DNA of 64,000 nt from Dipetalonema caudispina (taxonomy: Eukaryota > Nematoda > Chromadorea > Rhabditida > Onchocercidae). Position numbers and translations under genes: made by a program. Location of the stretch: assembly GCA_013365325.1 (NCBI GenBank), contig JABVXV010000145.1:62001-126000 (forward strand). Direction: 5' to 3'. The notes below the pieces were generated by a model. It saw only the letters and a list, made by a program, of their open reading frames with translations. It was not told the origin of the DNA and ran no database searches. Below are positions 1-15,488 of this stretch, one piece after another (positions within the stretch are counted from its first letter, which is position 1; the number at the start of each line of letters is the position of its first letter).

Positions 1-3000
1 TATCAAAATAGTCTAAGCTACCTTAGTTTAATACAAAGTAAATAACTAACCTCCTCCGAAATGTAAGCAATAATTACTGCTTTTCCTTAAATCATACTTT
101 CATTTTTTTTATCTGTTGATTTCCTTTTCACATATGCTCTTATTTTGCAAAGGAAAAAAAAAAAAAAAAAGATGAAAATGAAATGAGTTAAATTAAGAGC
201 AAAAATCATTGGATAATGATTAAATTAAATGGGTTAGTTAGGTATGTTTCAAGAATTAAATATTGCTAGTAACAGTGTAAAAGGATTTAGAGGAAAAAGT
301 TCCAAAATGGAAATAAATTAAGGAATATACTTTGGTATAAAGGAAAGACAAAATAATCTATGATAGTATCCATCACCTGCATTACTTCGATCCTTTTTAA
401 TTCACAGTGATTTTCATTTTATCTCATTTCAACTTTCATTACTAGGCTAAAACGATTACAACAATTATTATGTAAAGCTTGGACTAATGATTCATTAATA
501 TATAATCTGATTTAATGGAAATCATTTATTAATATATAAAGCATCTACTAAGAAAAGCGGTAAAAAAAAAATTTTATAGAAGCAGAAAAGTATTAAGTGT
601 GAAAAAGGAGTTTATTAGATAACAATTTGGAGGATTGATTGAATTTATAAATGGTTTCATGGGACTGCTAAATTTTGATCCAATAACTTCTCAACAGTCA
701 GGTGATGATAGTAATTTAAGTAGTGAAAACGAAAATAAAAAAAAGAAAAACACATTTAATTTTATAAACACTTTAAAACTAACGTTTTTTTTTTTGAGAC
801 ATTATATTAAACTTGAAATATCGATTGATTTCAAAAAATTGTTCTTAATGAAAAATATTTTCTAAGACATACACCTTAAGATGGAAAATACGGAAAATAG
901 CAATTCTTCAAACTATTTTTTCATTGCCAAATTATTTTCAATAATAAAACCTAATTATTTCGTGATCGATAAAGAATTACTGAGTACATTTTTTGAAAGC
1001 TTGAAGTAATTTTTAATGTCCAGAAAGAAATCAATTGACAAATTTGTACTTTTATTGCTATTTTGGTAAACCGGAAGTTGCATGACGGATTTTGTAAAAA
1101 CACACCGTTGCACTACCGATAATCAACAGCTGTTATCTTCAGGTCTATCATTTTAATACAGTCTAAAGCCAACTGATGAAATTATAGCAGAAACGGATGA
1201 GAATTTCCAGTAAAAATAAAAATTTATCAGCAATTGTAGCATAAATGGGATTTGGATATAAAATATGGAGAAGTTCGGAAAGGAAGGGAAAAGGTTTACA
1301 AGTGTGAAAGCTGCTCAAAAAGGTAAGAGCGAATAAATATCGAGATCATTAACCCAGTTAAGGAGAAAGAATGACATAATACCGTAATAAAATACCTTCA
1401 CGAACTTTTCATCTATCATCTCACCTCTCGGGGTTAATTTATTTGATGACATACCTATGTATACAGTCCTAATATTGACATATATTACTGTAAGGAAGGG
1501 ATGGATAAAAATGTTATTTCATTTTGCCTGGAGGTAAGACTGGAAAACAATGAAGCATTAAATGAGGGAGGGAAATTATTTTACAAAACAAGCCTGGCTT
1601 TCGGTGGCATTTTCATTTGTTTATTAAGAATGTTTATTTTTGAAAAATTTAGCACAGAAAAAAAAAAGATGCTGGAAAAAGAAATAAGTAATATTTCAAA
1701 CAAATTCTGAAAAAAAAAAAAAAAAATTTTTTTAGTAATTGTTAGTAATTTCGTTCATTCACATTATTCTGAGATCGCTTTTAGCAATTGCTCCCATTTT
1801 ATGTGCTAAATTGATGAAATCAATTTCAAAGCCCGAAATGGTCGTAATTTCTGGCCAGGAATGGCTATGACATCAAATCGCTTATAATGGTTTTGTATGC
1901 GAGCTGCTTCCTTGAGGAGTTTAGGATGCTAACCAATCAAACTATAATGTTTAATTTATTTCTGGCTTTGATTCATCATAGCCAAGTATTTGACAAAGCT
2001 CATTATTCAGTGCATACATGACAACAGAAGAGTATGAAAATGACTACACGAAACATCAAGTACAAATTCGTTTGTTTAAAAACTCATTTAAGTGGAGTAC
2101 AGCCAAGTATTTTCATTAACAGATCAGTCTACTGACTTTGAAAAAAAAAAAAAAAAAAAAGATTTCAATGGAAATTTTAAGCATACACTAGCTACTGGCA
2201 CTATGGGAAGGTAGAAACTGAGACTATTGCAGCTGAAAAAGCTTTTCAAATTTTATGAGGTTAGCAATATTTAAAAATCTTCGAGAAGTCCTCGCAAAAC
2301 ATCAAGTATCCCGTAAGGCTCCATAGCAACACTTCTTGAAATGGTACATTGTTGAAAAATGACAGATATAAAATTTCAGGTTCTCTTGTGAAATTCCACT
2401 TTTAGTTCTGGATTTTCATATTCAAAACGTATCCCAAACATATTATGTAAAATAATGCAACGAACTTAATGTAAACATAGGTGAATTGCCCAAATTACGC
2501 CAAATATTTTCTGTAGGAATCAAGAAAATGCGTTCCTCTGATTTCAATAAGAAAAAAACGTTTTGAAATTATTGTAACAAAAGTGATGACGAAATTTAAT
2601 TTCAAGAAATTTAAATTTAAGAAAATGCTTTTCATTTTGATGAATATTATCTTATCTGACATAAATACATGACATACAAACGTGAAGCTTATAGCTCTCA
2701 TAATGTACTTTCCATTGCATTCTTCTGTAAACTTCATAGATGATAGATCAGATAAATAGATGAGCCTAAAATATTCGTGGAAATAGCTATTACAAAGAAA
2801 CTTGTAGTAAATATGCAATTATTTCTTCTTTCTCTTTTACAATTCACAAGAAATAAACATGCAGAATTGATGAAAAATTTCATGATTACTGTTAACATTA
2901 ATATAATTAGTGTTATCACTGTTCTTATATCATCATGACCATTAATATCCTCTCTGTGAAATACACTGTTTGCATCATTCCAAATATTTCACGTCGAAGT

Positions 3001-3230
3001 TTTGAAAGCTTATTGCTGGTATTTCGACCAATCTATGTACGAGGCCAATGAGATTACCTTAACAGAGTAGTAGAGCAAAAGAAATGACCATAAAATAAAA
3101 GCAATGAATTAAATTGATGGATAAATGAGAGGATTGATAAGACTCTTGTCATTATCATTAACTGATGAAGAGACAAACCAACAATGTGAAAGTTAGATCG
3201 AGTTTGGCCACTTACCCTATCTATAAGCGT

Positions 3231-3330
3231 CATTATTATAATCATCATCATCGTCATCATGAACGAAATGATGATGATGATGCTAATAATAATGACAATC
3301 ATGATAATAACTATCCTCATTATTATTCTT
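3231..3330. repeat. ATC/ATG trinucleotide-rich microsatellite
   Basis: Imperfect runs of ATC on one side and ATG/AAT on the other give a low-complexity tract. It is read as His/Asp/Asn repeats in several frames, so ORFs crossing it are artefacts of the repeat. Confidence 0.8.
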
Positions 3331-4771
3331 ACACATTGTTCCTGAATGATATAAAGCTTTTCCACAGAAATAAATATTAATGATGATAAATATTAACGAT
3401 GCTAAAAGTTTTGAATCGGAAATCAAACCAATTTTACTTTTTTTACTTTTATGCTTTAAGAAATCATCGATCGTTGCTAGAGGTGTAACATTTTCTTGCT
3501 GCTTTCATTAGAAATGGAATTTGTAACTATTAGTTTCGTTTTAAATTTGTTTGAAAATAATTTCAAAGAAGGATTAAACTATCCCTATCAGTTTATCTGT
3601 AATCTTTACAAATTCTATCCAACAAAAACCAAACCAAACGTATTTGAACTCACTATAATTACAAGTACCGAACTATTTTCTCGATTCTAATAATTAAAAT
3701 TGAAATAAGCAAAAGATATCAGGCCGTACATATAGTAGACCATAAGGGGAATAATTAGGGAAAAAAAGTAATGGAGATAGAAGAAATTGGTCTATCTTTT
3801 GAGAAAAGGGAATAAAAAAAAGATTGTTTGGACAAGGGTCCAAACACAAAATAAGACAATGTGCAATTGTAGTGGATAGATGAGTAGTGATGAAAGCTAT
3901 GGCCAAGCACATTGACTTATGGCTTTAGCTATTACTGCTTATTTAAGATGATTAGGAAAACGGAAGAATAAATCTTATATAAGTAGAATCGAATGGATTG
4001 CAAGTACATTAATTCATTAAAATTTACACACCGACAAACAATTCAAAAATATTGTAACGGTCTCCGGAACAACATAAATGAGTATATCATGTCAAATAAT
4101 AGTTATTTTTAAGAGTAAATTTAAATTATCTACGATAACGTAAGAGAATTCAATAAATGCTACTTAATAAATCAGAACTAATAATTTAGACTTGTGTATC
4201 TATCGTTCATGAAATCGGAATCTAGAAGCCTTAATTTGGTGAAAGAATTGATAATGTCCAAGCTGAGAAAAAGTAGGATTTAAGCAAACTGATGAAGCTT
4301 TATGCAAGACTGGTGCCAAATACCAGATAATATTTGAATTACGAATAGTTAGACCATTATCAGTGAACAAAGATGTAAACTAATAATGGCAAATTAGAAA
4401 AAAAAAAAGAAATTTCTAATCCATTTATCTCTTTTTAAGAAATAATTGTAGGATGCATTTGTAACTTGAATAATTTAATTTCTTTTTCATTTTAAAATAA
4501 GCAACAAAAGAAGACATTAATTAGTACACTAAAATCAAATCTTTTGAAATAAAAATAATTAAGAGGAAAAGTTAAAAAATTTCAAAAAAAAATTTTTTTT
4601 TTCCCAAAAAATGAAAAATTCAAAAATACGTCAAGAAAATTTGGTAGAGTTAAAGCGATCGACACGCATATGATGATGACAATGCCTACTGCACAGCTGT
4701 GGTAACGGCATCAGCTCAATGCTCGAACACTATTCCTTGGGTAAACGGAATAGCTAGTATGTATGTGGGTG

Positions 4772-4853
4772 TCTGCCAGCCGATACACATACACTCACAT
4801 ACACATACACATACACACACACACATATATATATATGTGTATCGGCTGGCAGA
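4772..4853. repeat. Perfect 20-bp inverted repeat around a CACATA/TA microsatellite
   Basis: The left arm (4772-4791) and right arm (4834-4853) are exact reverse complements over 20 bases, with a GCCAGCCGATACACAT core. The 42-base spacer is CACATA and TATA repeat and is partly self-complementary, so the whole could fold into one long hairpin. The arms are GC-richer than their surroundings. It could be a foldback or MITE remnant, or a transcribed small-RNA precursor; the sequence does not decide. Confidence 0.9.
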
Positions 4854-7800
4854 AAACAGATGTCATCTGGATAATAAATAATCTGGTTCATCTCTTTGCT
4901 TCGGAAAATAAATCCTCAGCAAAGGAGACATAAGGAATTGAAAAGAGTGACGTACATTTGGAGGAGCTGAAAGATGGATCGACAAGTTATGAAATGTCCC
5001 TATTAGTCGAAAATTCGAAAATGCCTTCTTTTGCAAATACTAAATGAAATGAAAATAAGACGTAATATGAAGAAGAATTGAAAAAATGAAGTTAATTTCA
5101 AATTTTTTAATCATAAATTAGCAAGATAGAATGGTTTGATGCTTTCGTTGATATATCGAAATTTCTGAGATATAAAGTCTGTCAGATAGCTTTTTCAAAT
5201 GCAAATTTTTATATACAAAATCAATTTTTACTGTATAAATGCTTTTAATAAAAATTGCTTAATTGTGATGCATTTGATAACAAAATAACATAATAACTTT
5301 CAATTTGAAAAAATTTGCTATTAATTAATGAAAATTTTGGATATTTTAAAATGTATTTTTGAAATACATTACTGTAAGCTGTGCAATAAGAAACGGCCGC
5401 TGCCAGGAATAACTTTGAGGAATTGCTGTATCGATCTACTCGACATTAACATCAGGTTTGAGAAATAATTTCATATTTCAATGGGCTACATTATTCTTTT
5501 GTACTACAACGGTGGGTGAAATACTCGGTAGAATATCTTTCATGAAAGGCTCAGATCAGAAATTTTATTTAGTTCGGAAAATTTGTAAATGAAAATCTAA
5601 CAAATAAGCATACCGACGAGAAAATGTGACTAACCAAGTGATGACTTTTGAAAGAGAGAAGTCATTTTAATTGTAATCTATGGCTATGTTAATCTTGTTG
5701 TTTAATAGATTTTGTGTTATCCTGAATTAGCAACCTGTAGAGCTGTCAATTTCAGTTTTACAGAGCAATAATTGAAATGTTGCATAGTTCAAAAAATTAA
5801 AATAAGAAATTTGTTAATTTGATGCTATTGCTGCTTGTTTAGCAAGAGGAGGGAAAATAGAAATGAAGGTTTGAAAAAGAATGACGTCAGGATGCTTTTT
5901 TTTTTTAAATGCCATGGCGATGACAGATTACGGCAAATCCAAACATAATTATGCATGGTGGCATTTGATTAAGAACAGAATGACTAAAAATGAAGGAAAT
6001 TAAAGTCCTAAAATTAGTTGGGATTAGGATTTAAATTTTGTAATTGAAATAAATGAACCAATACTGAGTATTACTCACTACCTTCAATGTAAATATAGCA
6101 AGTTCATTTCTATTTCAAGTTTACTATGTTATAAACTGAAATACTGAGAATTATTTTGATTTCGACTATCTCTAACCAACTCTCACCTACTTCATTTATT
6201 ATCAAGGAACTGTTACTACAAATACTACTAGAAATTAAATCCTGTAATATGTTGCCAGTTTCATTGTTTTCATTAACTTAGTTAAGCAATAAGCATAACA
6301 TTTCACAAATAACATGAATTAAAAGCCTAAAATAATTAAATTATTTCAAATTGTTTGATGCCGAATTGCTGTCATTTTCCTGGACTAGAATTTATGAGCA
6401 ATTTATATACATTTATAAATTCCAGTTAATATCAGGACTATGTATTATTCAGCAACACTGTTGAGGTCTACTCTAGTAATATAGCACAATTTCATATTTA
6501 AATTATTTATAGCTTGTATTATCGAAATTCAATAATTTTGCCTAGATATATGCTAAAAATTCATTTAAAAATTTCCACATTTCATGATAAATTCAATCAA
6601 CAAAAGCCAAAAACAATAAATACGCTCTTTCCGGCGAAAAAAATAAATCAGTCATATGTGAAGCAAAGTTATCCTCTATGTAAGGACGAGAATAGTAAAT
6701 ATCTTTGAACTTTGAGATTTCTTCCCATTCAACTATTAATAAAAATTTCATTGACAAATGCAAATGGGAATCAAAAACTTTTCATACGTTTTGAAGAATG
6801 AGACATAACACAACCTTAAATATTATATTCCATTTTGGACTTCATGAAAAATGCATCTTTATAATAATATCGGAAAAATATATAGTACAAACGAAATTAT
6901 TGTTTGGATTTTGAATCATTAATTAATTCTATCATTTATGGCAATATACATTTGTAAACATTATGCTATTAGTATAAACTTAGAAATGGATGTTGTTAAG
7001 GATGTTGAAATTAATTAAACATATAATAAATAAATACATAATCACTTCAGTATTGTAATTTAACTAAATTTCGAGAAGATTTTTGAAAAATTTTTTTAAA
7101 GATTTCCCCCACTTCTGCATTTCTTTCGCGGTCATTAAGCTGATTCATCTATTCAAGTGCTTCTCGTTATTTTTGTTTAATGAACCGACATTATGAACCA
7201 ATTCTATTCATCAACAAGAGTGGAATATCTTCAAAGTTGTGAGATGGTTCCATTGGAATAGTCAGAAACGGAAAACAAATCAAACAACCATTGTGAAAGA
7301 CGCAGAAATTTGGATTCACATGATAAACATTTGAATTTACAAGTGAAATGTGTGTGCAACTGTTATAAACTTAATTCAAGAGTCATTAAGTCATGAGCGT
7401 TTGAAAACTCTTAATTTAACAATAAAAATTTAATTAACACAACAAAAATTAATGCAATCAGCCAGCATTATCGTATATAATTCAAGAAATGGTAGCTTTA
7501 TTTATTAATATTTGCTGCTAACTAATCATCAATACAACTAATTAATTGTTAGTATTGGAATATCCGAAATACGATTTCGGAAATATTGCCAAAGTGCTGA
7601 TTACAAAGCATTCTGTTTTGCATTTATTTGCGAAGAAGTTTTTTGACCCTTAAATACTTCTAGAAATTTTGAAAAACGGTGTCCTGCAAATTGAAGTACA
7701 TAACAAAGCAAAAATTTGTTCAAAAAAATATAATTAACAGTTAAAAGTTGCACTTCTTGGTTATTTATTATGGTAAAGATTGAAAGAAACAAGAATTAAT

Positions 7801-10800
7801 CCGGAAATTTGTAATGAAATGAACATGGAGGATTGAAAAATTTAATACATATCGAATATTCTTAAGTATTAATTAGAAAAAATTTTGATCACCTACGTTT
7901 CAGACTAAATAGTCACAAATAAATAATTGCCGTATTTGGATATGCGAAAACTCAACAGTTTATGTGCCATAAGTTTAGAAATGAACTTAACTGTGTATAT
8001 TATATATACACCAAACAACCCGATTATGAATTGCTAATACTTGATCGGAATTTGAAAATAGAATTGGATATGCAGTAAGTACATTATTCAAAAGTTATAT
8101 TTACAAAACGAAATAAGCGGAAAAAAGCATAACAATGGATGTATTTTGTTCAGTTCAGTAACTTAACCTTAATAATGTAAACAATATTATTAAGTTGATA
8201 TTTCTTTACTTCCTTGTAGGTAATTCGATGAGAAAGGTAAAAAAAATAGCATATTAGACTTAGCCAAAATTAAAGACATTGGAAGAAACAAAATGGTAAA
8301 ACAGAAAAAAACATTCGAATCGTTAAAGCAATAAATCGCTGCCAAATCCTTTGAAACTATTCCGACAAAAAATGAGCTGTAAAATGAAATTAATAAAAAG
8401 ATTAAATGCAGTTGAAATTTTGATATCACTAATACTGGTGCTATATGCCAGATATGGCCATATAATGTTTATCCTCAAGCTAGGCTTTTTAGTGCATTCT
8501 CAAGATTAAACAAATATGCAGCAATATTCTGTTATATATTTGTTGCTCTAAGGTTTTTTTTTTTTTAGAAAATAATAAATATAGCCTTGTCTAATTGTAC
8601 TTTTCAATATTATCTCATCAATGAGTGTCCAATTTTAATTTTAATTTTAAAAAGAAATGCTCGAAATAAGAATATTTCTGTTAACATTTATCAAAATTAC
8701 CAAAGTTAATCGCAGTTTTGAAATGACGCACATTCTATGCGGGGAATATAATCAAACTAAAGGGAAATTTTGTTTCAGTGTCTCTAACATTTTTTTAAAA
8801 AAAAAAAAAAAAAAGCTATGGGTTATATTCATGGAGTGAGTGAAAGCTCATTTCTTCTTTATTTTAGAATTGAATGGCATGATATCGAATCCCCAGACAA
8901 ACACGATTATACGAATTCAATGAATCAAATTTCGCCAAAAAAAAAGGAAGAAAAAAAAAGAAACGTATCCTTAAGTGAGTAAAATAAGCAGCTTAAAATC
9001 CACAATTTTTTACTATAGCGCATCAAATTTCAACTAACTGAAATATTGAAAGGAATCTATACAAATAACAGAGAAAAAAAAGATGAAAGAGGAATTGACA
9101 TATTAGAAAATCTTCAGAGGATTTCAAAGCTTCGAGAAATGTTTTCGGAATTTATCTGAAGGAATTGGTTGAATTTTTTTTTTGTTTGCGCGTTTGACAT
9201 ATTAGCTTATCAGTTGATGCTCTTTTTTATTTGGTTTAATTATACACCTATCTATTAATCATAAATATAGCCTAAATCCTTGAAACGTAATTAATGTAAA
9301 AAATAACAAGTAGCAGGAAGTGATGCATTCTATCAGAAAAGGAAAAGGAAATATTGCAGATATTTGTTGCAGTATTAATAAGAGATATAATTACTGATTG
9401 ATTCTGCTTTCCTTAAATTAATATTGTATTTTAATGTGAAGATGAATTATGAGATTGTTAAAGATTGATGTGTCATTTCACACTTTTATTAATTAATTTT
9501 GTTTATTTCTACCGGGCATTTGTATGCGAATCGAATTTATTGTAATATATCACAAAGTAAGAGACGAATGTGTGAATGATAAATTCAATGTTTGTTATAA
9601 TACTTGCCTCGGTGCTATTCGTAATTGATTTTTATTATCACAGAAAAAGAACAGATATTTGAGCAACGATCAACATCTGTTGAACTTTATAAACGATTGG
9701 GACCTAATTAGTGATAATTGGGAAAGTAATTAAATTACATGCAAAAATAATGCTAAAATCGTTAAGGAATCTATACATTTCTGCATCAGTTCGGTATCAT
9801 ATTCCAAGGTAAAACTAACGATAGAATGATGGAAGTATGGGATGGTGAAAAGTTGAGCAAGCTAATTTAGTTCCCTAATTTCTTGACATCTTGGGAAAAA
9901 TTGAAAGAATCACTTACTGAATTTTTTAAATTCTTCTAGTTCAAGCCGTTTCTAATTTTAGTGAAGATAACGACGAAAAGCAATGTTTGTATAAGATTTC
10001 ATTTCAGTACTGCTAAAAATCTTAACGCTATAAGAAAGAAAATTGGTACTGGGAGATATTCGAAATATTTATATCAATGTTGTCATTTGGTTCGACGGTT
10101 GTAGTTTTGAATCTCTTTTGGAAAGTATAACTTTGAAATCACACTATCATTGCGACTACTGAACGATTCATTAATTACTTTGGGAAATTTGGTTGGAAAA
10201 AATATCAAATAGTTTAATCTTTGGAAAATAAAAATTACAAAAAACAAACGAATTTCAATTCTTATTTTTCTGAACAGAGGGAAAGGCTGTTTTTGCAAGA
10301 CAACGTGAAATTATAATATCTTTCAAATGCTGCAAAGTTCTTTGAACTCATAATTTTTCTTTTTTGGAGGAGTTATTAGAAAGAGAAGGAAAGTAAAATG
10401 GTATCGAAAAAAAAAAAATTAAATGGAATGACAAAGTTTAGAGCATAAAATGAGAAAAAAAAGTTTGAAAGAAAGGAGATAACTTCTTCATATTTCGATT
10501 TTTGTCATTCACCATTAAATATTTTACATAGCTACATAGCCAAAACACAATGTAGTAATAATTCCTCCTTCATGACCTTCAACCTTAAATTCTTGCCCTA
10601 CAATATCTTCCTTCATTAACAATTCCTCTTTGATTGGTTACCTGTATACACATGCAGAAACTGAAATTGCCGTATTTAAATGGTTATGCAGAAATTTTGG
10701 GGGGAAAAATCGCTGCATAAAACATCTAATTGTGAGATTTTACACAATAATTTATTTACCATAGTAAAATATCGCTATTTATATGTATTCAGTAAAGTTT

Positions 10801-10990
10801 GGAAATAAATGAATTACAAGTGCCATTTGTAAAATGTTTAACAATGGCGAAATTAGTGATTAGTACTTTTATGAAATTGTTTTCACTATTATTTCATATT
10901 AATACTCATAAAAGTGAAACATGGTGAATTTATTGATAATTTTGTCAACTCTATGATTTTGAAGTGTTATTGCTTTTGACAATCTTCAAT

Positions 10991-11047
10991 GCCCCTCTCT
11001 CTTCCCCTCTTTTTTCTTCCCTCTCTCTCTTTCTCTCACTCTCTCTT
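10991..11047. repeat. Polypyrimidine CT-rich tract
   Basis: Almost uninterrupted C and T, mainly CTCTCT with short T and C runs. It is simple sequence with no adjacent exon found. Confidence 0.85.
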
Positions 11048-14000
11048 AATAGGTATACATTTATAGTTCACCGTTTTTGTTTCAAAAATTAGTCAAATTT
11101 TACCTAAAATGTATGAAATTAGCAAAAAATGAATTTATATTATTTTTTAGTGTATCGGAGATTATCGAAATGATAAGATGTAGACAATAGCAACAAATCG
11201 AGTTACGATTTTTAACAATAAGCAATGTTTTATAGATGGAAATTTTTCAGATAAATGATTGGAAAAAAAACTCAGTGGCGGATAATTTTAGTGGGAATAG
11301 TGGAAATTGAAACAAAATACAAATAAATCTAAAAAGTTGCTAATTTAAAATATGATTGATAAATTGAAATTGATCATTAACGCAGGTCTGGAAGAAAATT
11401 GTCGCAGTTCCATACATCCTGAAAAGTGTGGAGCAAACATTTCGAAACAAATTCAATTAATTTTCTTTTTCTTGGAATAAGATCTAACTGTTATTTTTGA
11501 ATGGAACTCCGAAAGTTTCAGGAGAAATGAATGGGAAAATAGTTCACGAAATTGATCTCAAATTTTATCCTTAAATTTTATTTTCATTATACATCACACC
11601 TTCTTTTCCTCCTCCATCTTTTCTTGTTGCATTGCAAAAAAGAACAACGATGCATTTTTTGAAATTTAAATTACTTTTATTTAAGAAAAGTTAAAAAATT
11701 AACACAAAATTATATATTCATATTAAAAGCTCTTTCCAAATTGCATGAAGCATTCAAAAATTTTTCAAATAACCCTTCTTTCATGCATTTCTTTGATTGT
11801 TCCGAATCAATAGCATCAACTCAAAGTTTCATTTCGCTTATTGGGAATTCAAATTACTTATTTCACTTAACTAACTTATTAAGTTAGAACAGTGGCATTG
11901 CTATCGTCAATTGACTTTTTAGTGTCGCAACGATTTGTATCCATGAAATAATTTGCTGCACATAGAGTTTATCTTCACGTATAGTAGCATTTATTGTTCT
12001 ACATTTAGTAATAGCTTTGAATTTTGAATTTCTGAATTCGAAATTTATACATATTACTCATCTACTTCCTGAAAAAAAATTTAGAATTACAAATTTATGC
12101 TACTAAAATTGTCGAATCAGTCAATGTAACTCACCCATATAAGAGATCATAGAGGTTATTAATTATCGATATTGATTATTTGAAGCATTAGCTAATCAAT
12201 TTATTTAAGGCTTTCTTAGTATGATTGAAACTTTCGGTGAGAAGTCATTCTTTTCTGCAGAATGGATATGCACCTATAAGTTTTTAAGGCTTAGAATTTG
12301 AGGGAAAGAAAAAAGCTTTAAGAAGTTAGAAATTCTAGGAAATACTCTCAGAAAAATTTATCAGGGCTAGTTCGATCAGCATCCATCTTAAAGCTATAAA
12401 AACACTGTGAGAAAATGCCTACATGTCTCCACGATTTCTATCATTCAGACTATAAATGCTGTTGTCTGCTTGGCAAATCGAATCATTCCATAAATTAATT
12501 AGTTCGTTTAAATTAATACAATTATTTAATGCTGTTCATGTTCGCAAATCAAGTAGAACCATAATTTTTAACGACATTAGCTTGTTGCAGCTATCGATCT
12601 TTGCATAATTCTGGGAAAATATGACAGAAGTTTCTAGAAGTGTTACGAAGTATAAAATGCTCTAAAATAAAGATCATTTGATGTTGAAAAAACTGCTCGA
12701 AAAGCTATTCCAGAAGTATAGATTAGAATTCACATCAAACCTTTGAATCCAAAAATCAATCGGCATAACTACGCTATATCATATCGTATCATACTTTATC
12801 ACATCATAAATTCTTGTGAAACGAAACGATAATGTCATCGAAACAAATTCGTAATGCCTATATATAGTGGGATAGTAGTTATAATAAAATGACGATCATC
12901 TTTTTTTGAAGTATTTTGAAGTGGAAAATATGCCCATTTTAGATCATACAACTTGGGCAATGGCCTTTTCCAATTGCAGTTACTGGTTTGGCCTTAGTGA
13001 GGGTGGATTCTGAAAAATGTTGAATGACGTTACTCGTTGTCAAAATTGCTACCATATAATTAGTCTTTTGAATATATTCACTCTTACACTATACTCGTAG
13101 AGCAATTAACAAAAAAAATTATGAGTTACACTAAATTTAGCTATGAATTCATTATATGCAAGCAAAAATATCGTTTAATGACGTAAGAGTTTTATATTTC
13201 GAAATAACTGAAAAAATTACTACTTTCCATTGTAAAATGTGATATCAAAATTTAATATTGTAAATTTTAACATAGTTTAAATTTAAATTCAGTTTAATCA
13301 AAGCCAATTTTGGAATATACTTTCATGAAAAGAGTTTCAAATTATGATAATTTGGCATTATATGATCATATATCAGAATAGAATTAATTTGATTAGCAAA
13401 TGGCAGTAGTTAACAGATGAATATACAACGATAGAAGAAACGACTGAGTTTGAAAATAAATGACTGCTAGCCAAACATTCTGCATTGAAAAAAAGAGCAT
13501 AGATTACGATTACGTCAAAGATATTAAGCTGTTCTAAGCTGTCTAGATTAACAATTAGTTTTAAACTTCAACTGGTAGATGAATTGTGGGATTTAAATTG
13601 TTGTAAACGTTCTCTTCTCTCATTCTCATCTCTTTGACAATGTTTCGGAACTTTAAAAAAACCAGTTGATTTTTGAATTGGTTAGATCAGTCAATTATCA
13701 TTTTAAAAAAAGTCTTTAAACTTTTAATCACATCTTTTCCGTTCTGATCTCTCTTCCTTTCATAGGAATAAAAGAATTACGTATTCTAAAGCGTGGAATG
13801 ACAGGATGATTCAAAGATATTTGAAAATGATTAAGTGCAGCATTTAACTGAATAGAATTTACAATTCGAGAAAAGGAAGTAATTACTATGTAAGAACAGA
13901 AGCTAAATGTATTCTAAATATAGTAATAGTCTCATTCTTCACCAATTTGTATTTCTTTACCACTGGAACCGATTAACAAAATGATTAAAATTTAGCCTCT

Positions 14001-14667
14001 TTTATATACAAAATGAAATAAGCCAAATTTTTTTAAAGAAATTGATAAATGAAAGGGCTTTCCCTGCTTTTAAAAATCCGGGAAATTTCCAAAAAGCAAA
14101 ATAAATGATAACATTTATTTTACGGAAAGATGTATGGGTTCTAATTTTAATATTTTTAAAATATCTTGAATGTTGGGATATATAAGGCAATCAACGGTAG
14201 AAAATGAAAGAAAGTGATGAATATCCTGCACCTGTCCTTCATCATGATGCCATTTCTAAACAGTGAACATTCATCAAATCGCATCAGAGGATTTGCTTGA
14301 AAATTATAAAAAAAAAAAAAAAAAAAGAAAAAGAAAAAGGAAAAACGATAACCAATCGACAGATTCATTCTGAAGATTATGAAATATTAACGTTAATGTT
14401 TTGTTTCCTACAATACTTCATTTATTTTGTGTATGCTTGATTTTTTTTAATGATAAGAAGAAGATTTTGTTGGAGGCAAAAATTTAGTCAGTTAAAAACA
14501 AAAGATTTTCTGATCGATATTTTATTGGTTGGCAAATTTATTATAAGAAATTAAAATATATGTAGCATGAATGATAAGAGTTGTGAGGAAATGAATAAAT
14601 CTTAAGGAGATAGATGAACGAAGAAGGATATTCAGAATAATATGACGCTAGCCCAACAGTTTGCTTA

Positions 14668-14691
14668 TTTTTTTTTTTTTTTTTTTTTTTT
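14668..14691. repeat. Poly-T run
   Basis: An uninterrupted run of about 24 T. It is a homopolymer microsatellite; no retroelement body or target-site duplication was recognised beside it. Confidence 0.9.
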
Positions 14692-14860
14692 AAGAGTAAA
14701 TTTAAGAAATAAGATTTGAAAAGGACGAGTTTAGAACAAAAGCATACAAATAAGGCATAGGATACTTTATATTAAGAAGCCTTAAGCATGTCCAGAGAAC
14801 CTTTTCCTCGAAGCGATGAAAAGCACCACAGCTTAAGGATTTCTTTAGCTTGGCCTACAA

Positions 14861-14872
14861 ACACACACATAT

Positions 14873-14926
<54 letters not shown>

Positions 14927-14939
14927 ATAGATATATATT
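14861..14939. repeat. TAGA tetranucleotide microsatellite
   Basis: ACACACAC followed by TATATA and then about 14 near-perfect TAGA units with one GATGG interruption. It is a likely length-polymorphic locus. Confidence 0.95.
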
Positions 14940-15260
14940 AACCACATTGTCGACATGCGAGAGTCCTATTAATCCTTTAATTTGAGCTAGAATTGTGAGA
15001 TTATGTCACAAATATAGGAACAAATTTTGTTTGAAATCAAAAAAGATGAAATAGATGGGACATGCCAAGGCAAGCCATAAGTTAAGGCCAAAGATTTCTG
15101 ACTCTTGAAATAAAGCAATAAAAAACCCTAAGAAATTCATATAGCAATAGGAATAATAATTAGAATGAAATTTTTTGCATTTTACCGTTGTCGCATTAAT
15201 CGCATTAATTTATGTAAATAATATGCGATACATAGTTTAATTATATTTGGAAATAAATTT

Positions 15261-15488
15261 ATGATTGACATTAGGGACAAGTGTACAATTTCAAGGAAGA
15301 GGAAGAGTTTTATTGGTCAAAAGATCATTTCACATTGTTCAGAACTTAAAAACTGCCAGTCAATAAATTTAAAAATTATGCGTAACAATTGTGTTAGCAA
15401 TACATACATCATTTTGACGGTGTCAGGAATGCCACTACTTAATGATAAGTTTGTTGAATGGATAAACGAAACAAAGGTAGATATTTAA
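15261..15488 (+). CDS. Orphan ORF, 75 codons, doubtful
   Basis: ATG-initiated ORF ending in TAA with mixed amino-acid composition, including five cysteines and a motif reading SGMPLLNDKF. That is richer than the Lys/Asn/Phe-biased spurious ORFs around it. No splice partner, signal peptide or known domain was recognised. It lies 750 bases upstream of another same-strand orphan ORF. It may be chance or part of an unmodelled gene. Confidence 0.15.
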   Translation: MIDIRDKCTISRKRKSFIGQKIISHCSELKNCQSINLKIMRNNCVSNTYIILTVSGMPLLNDKFVEWINETKVDI

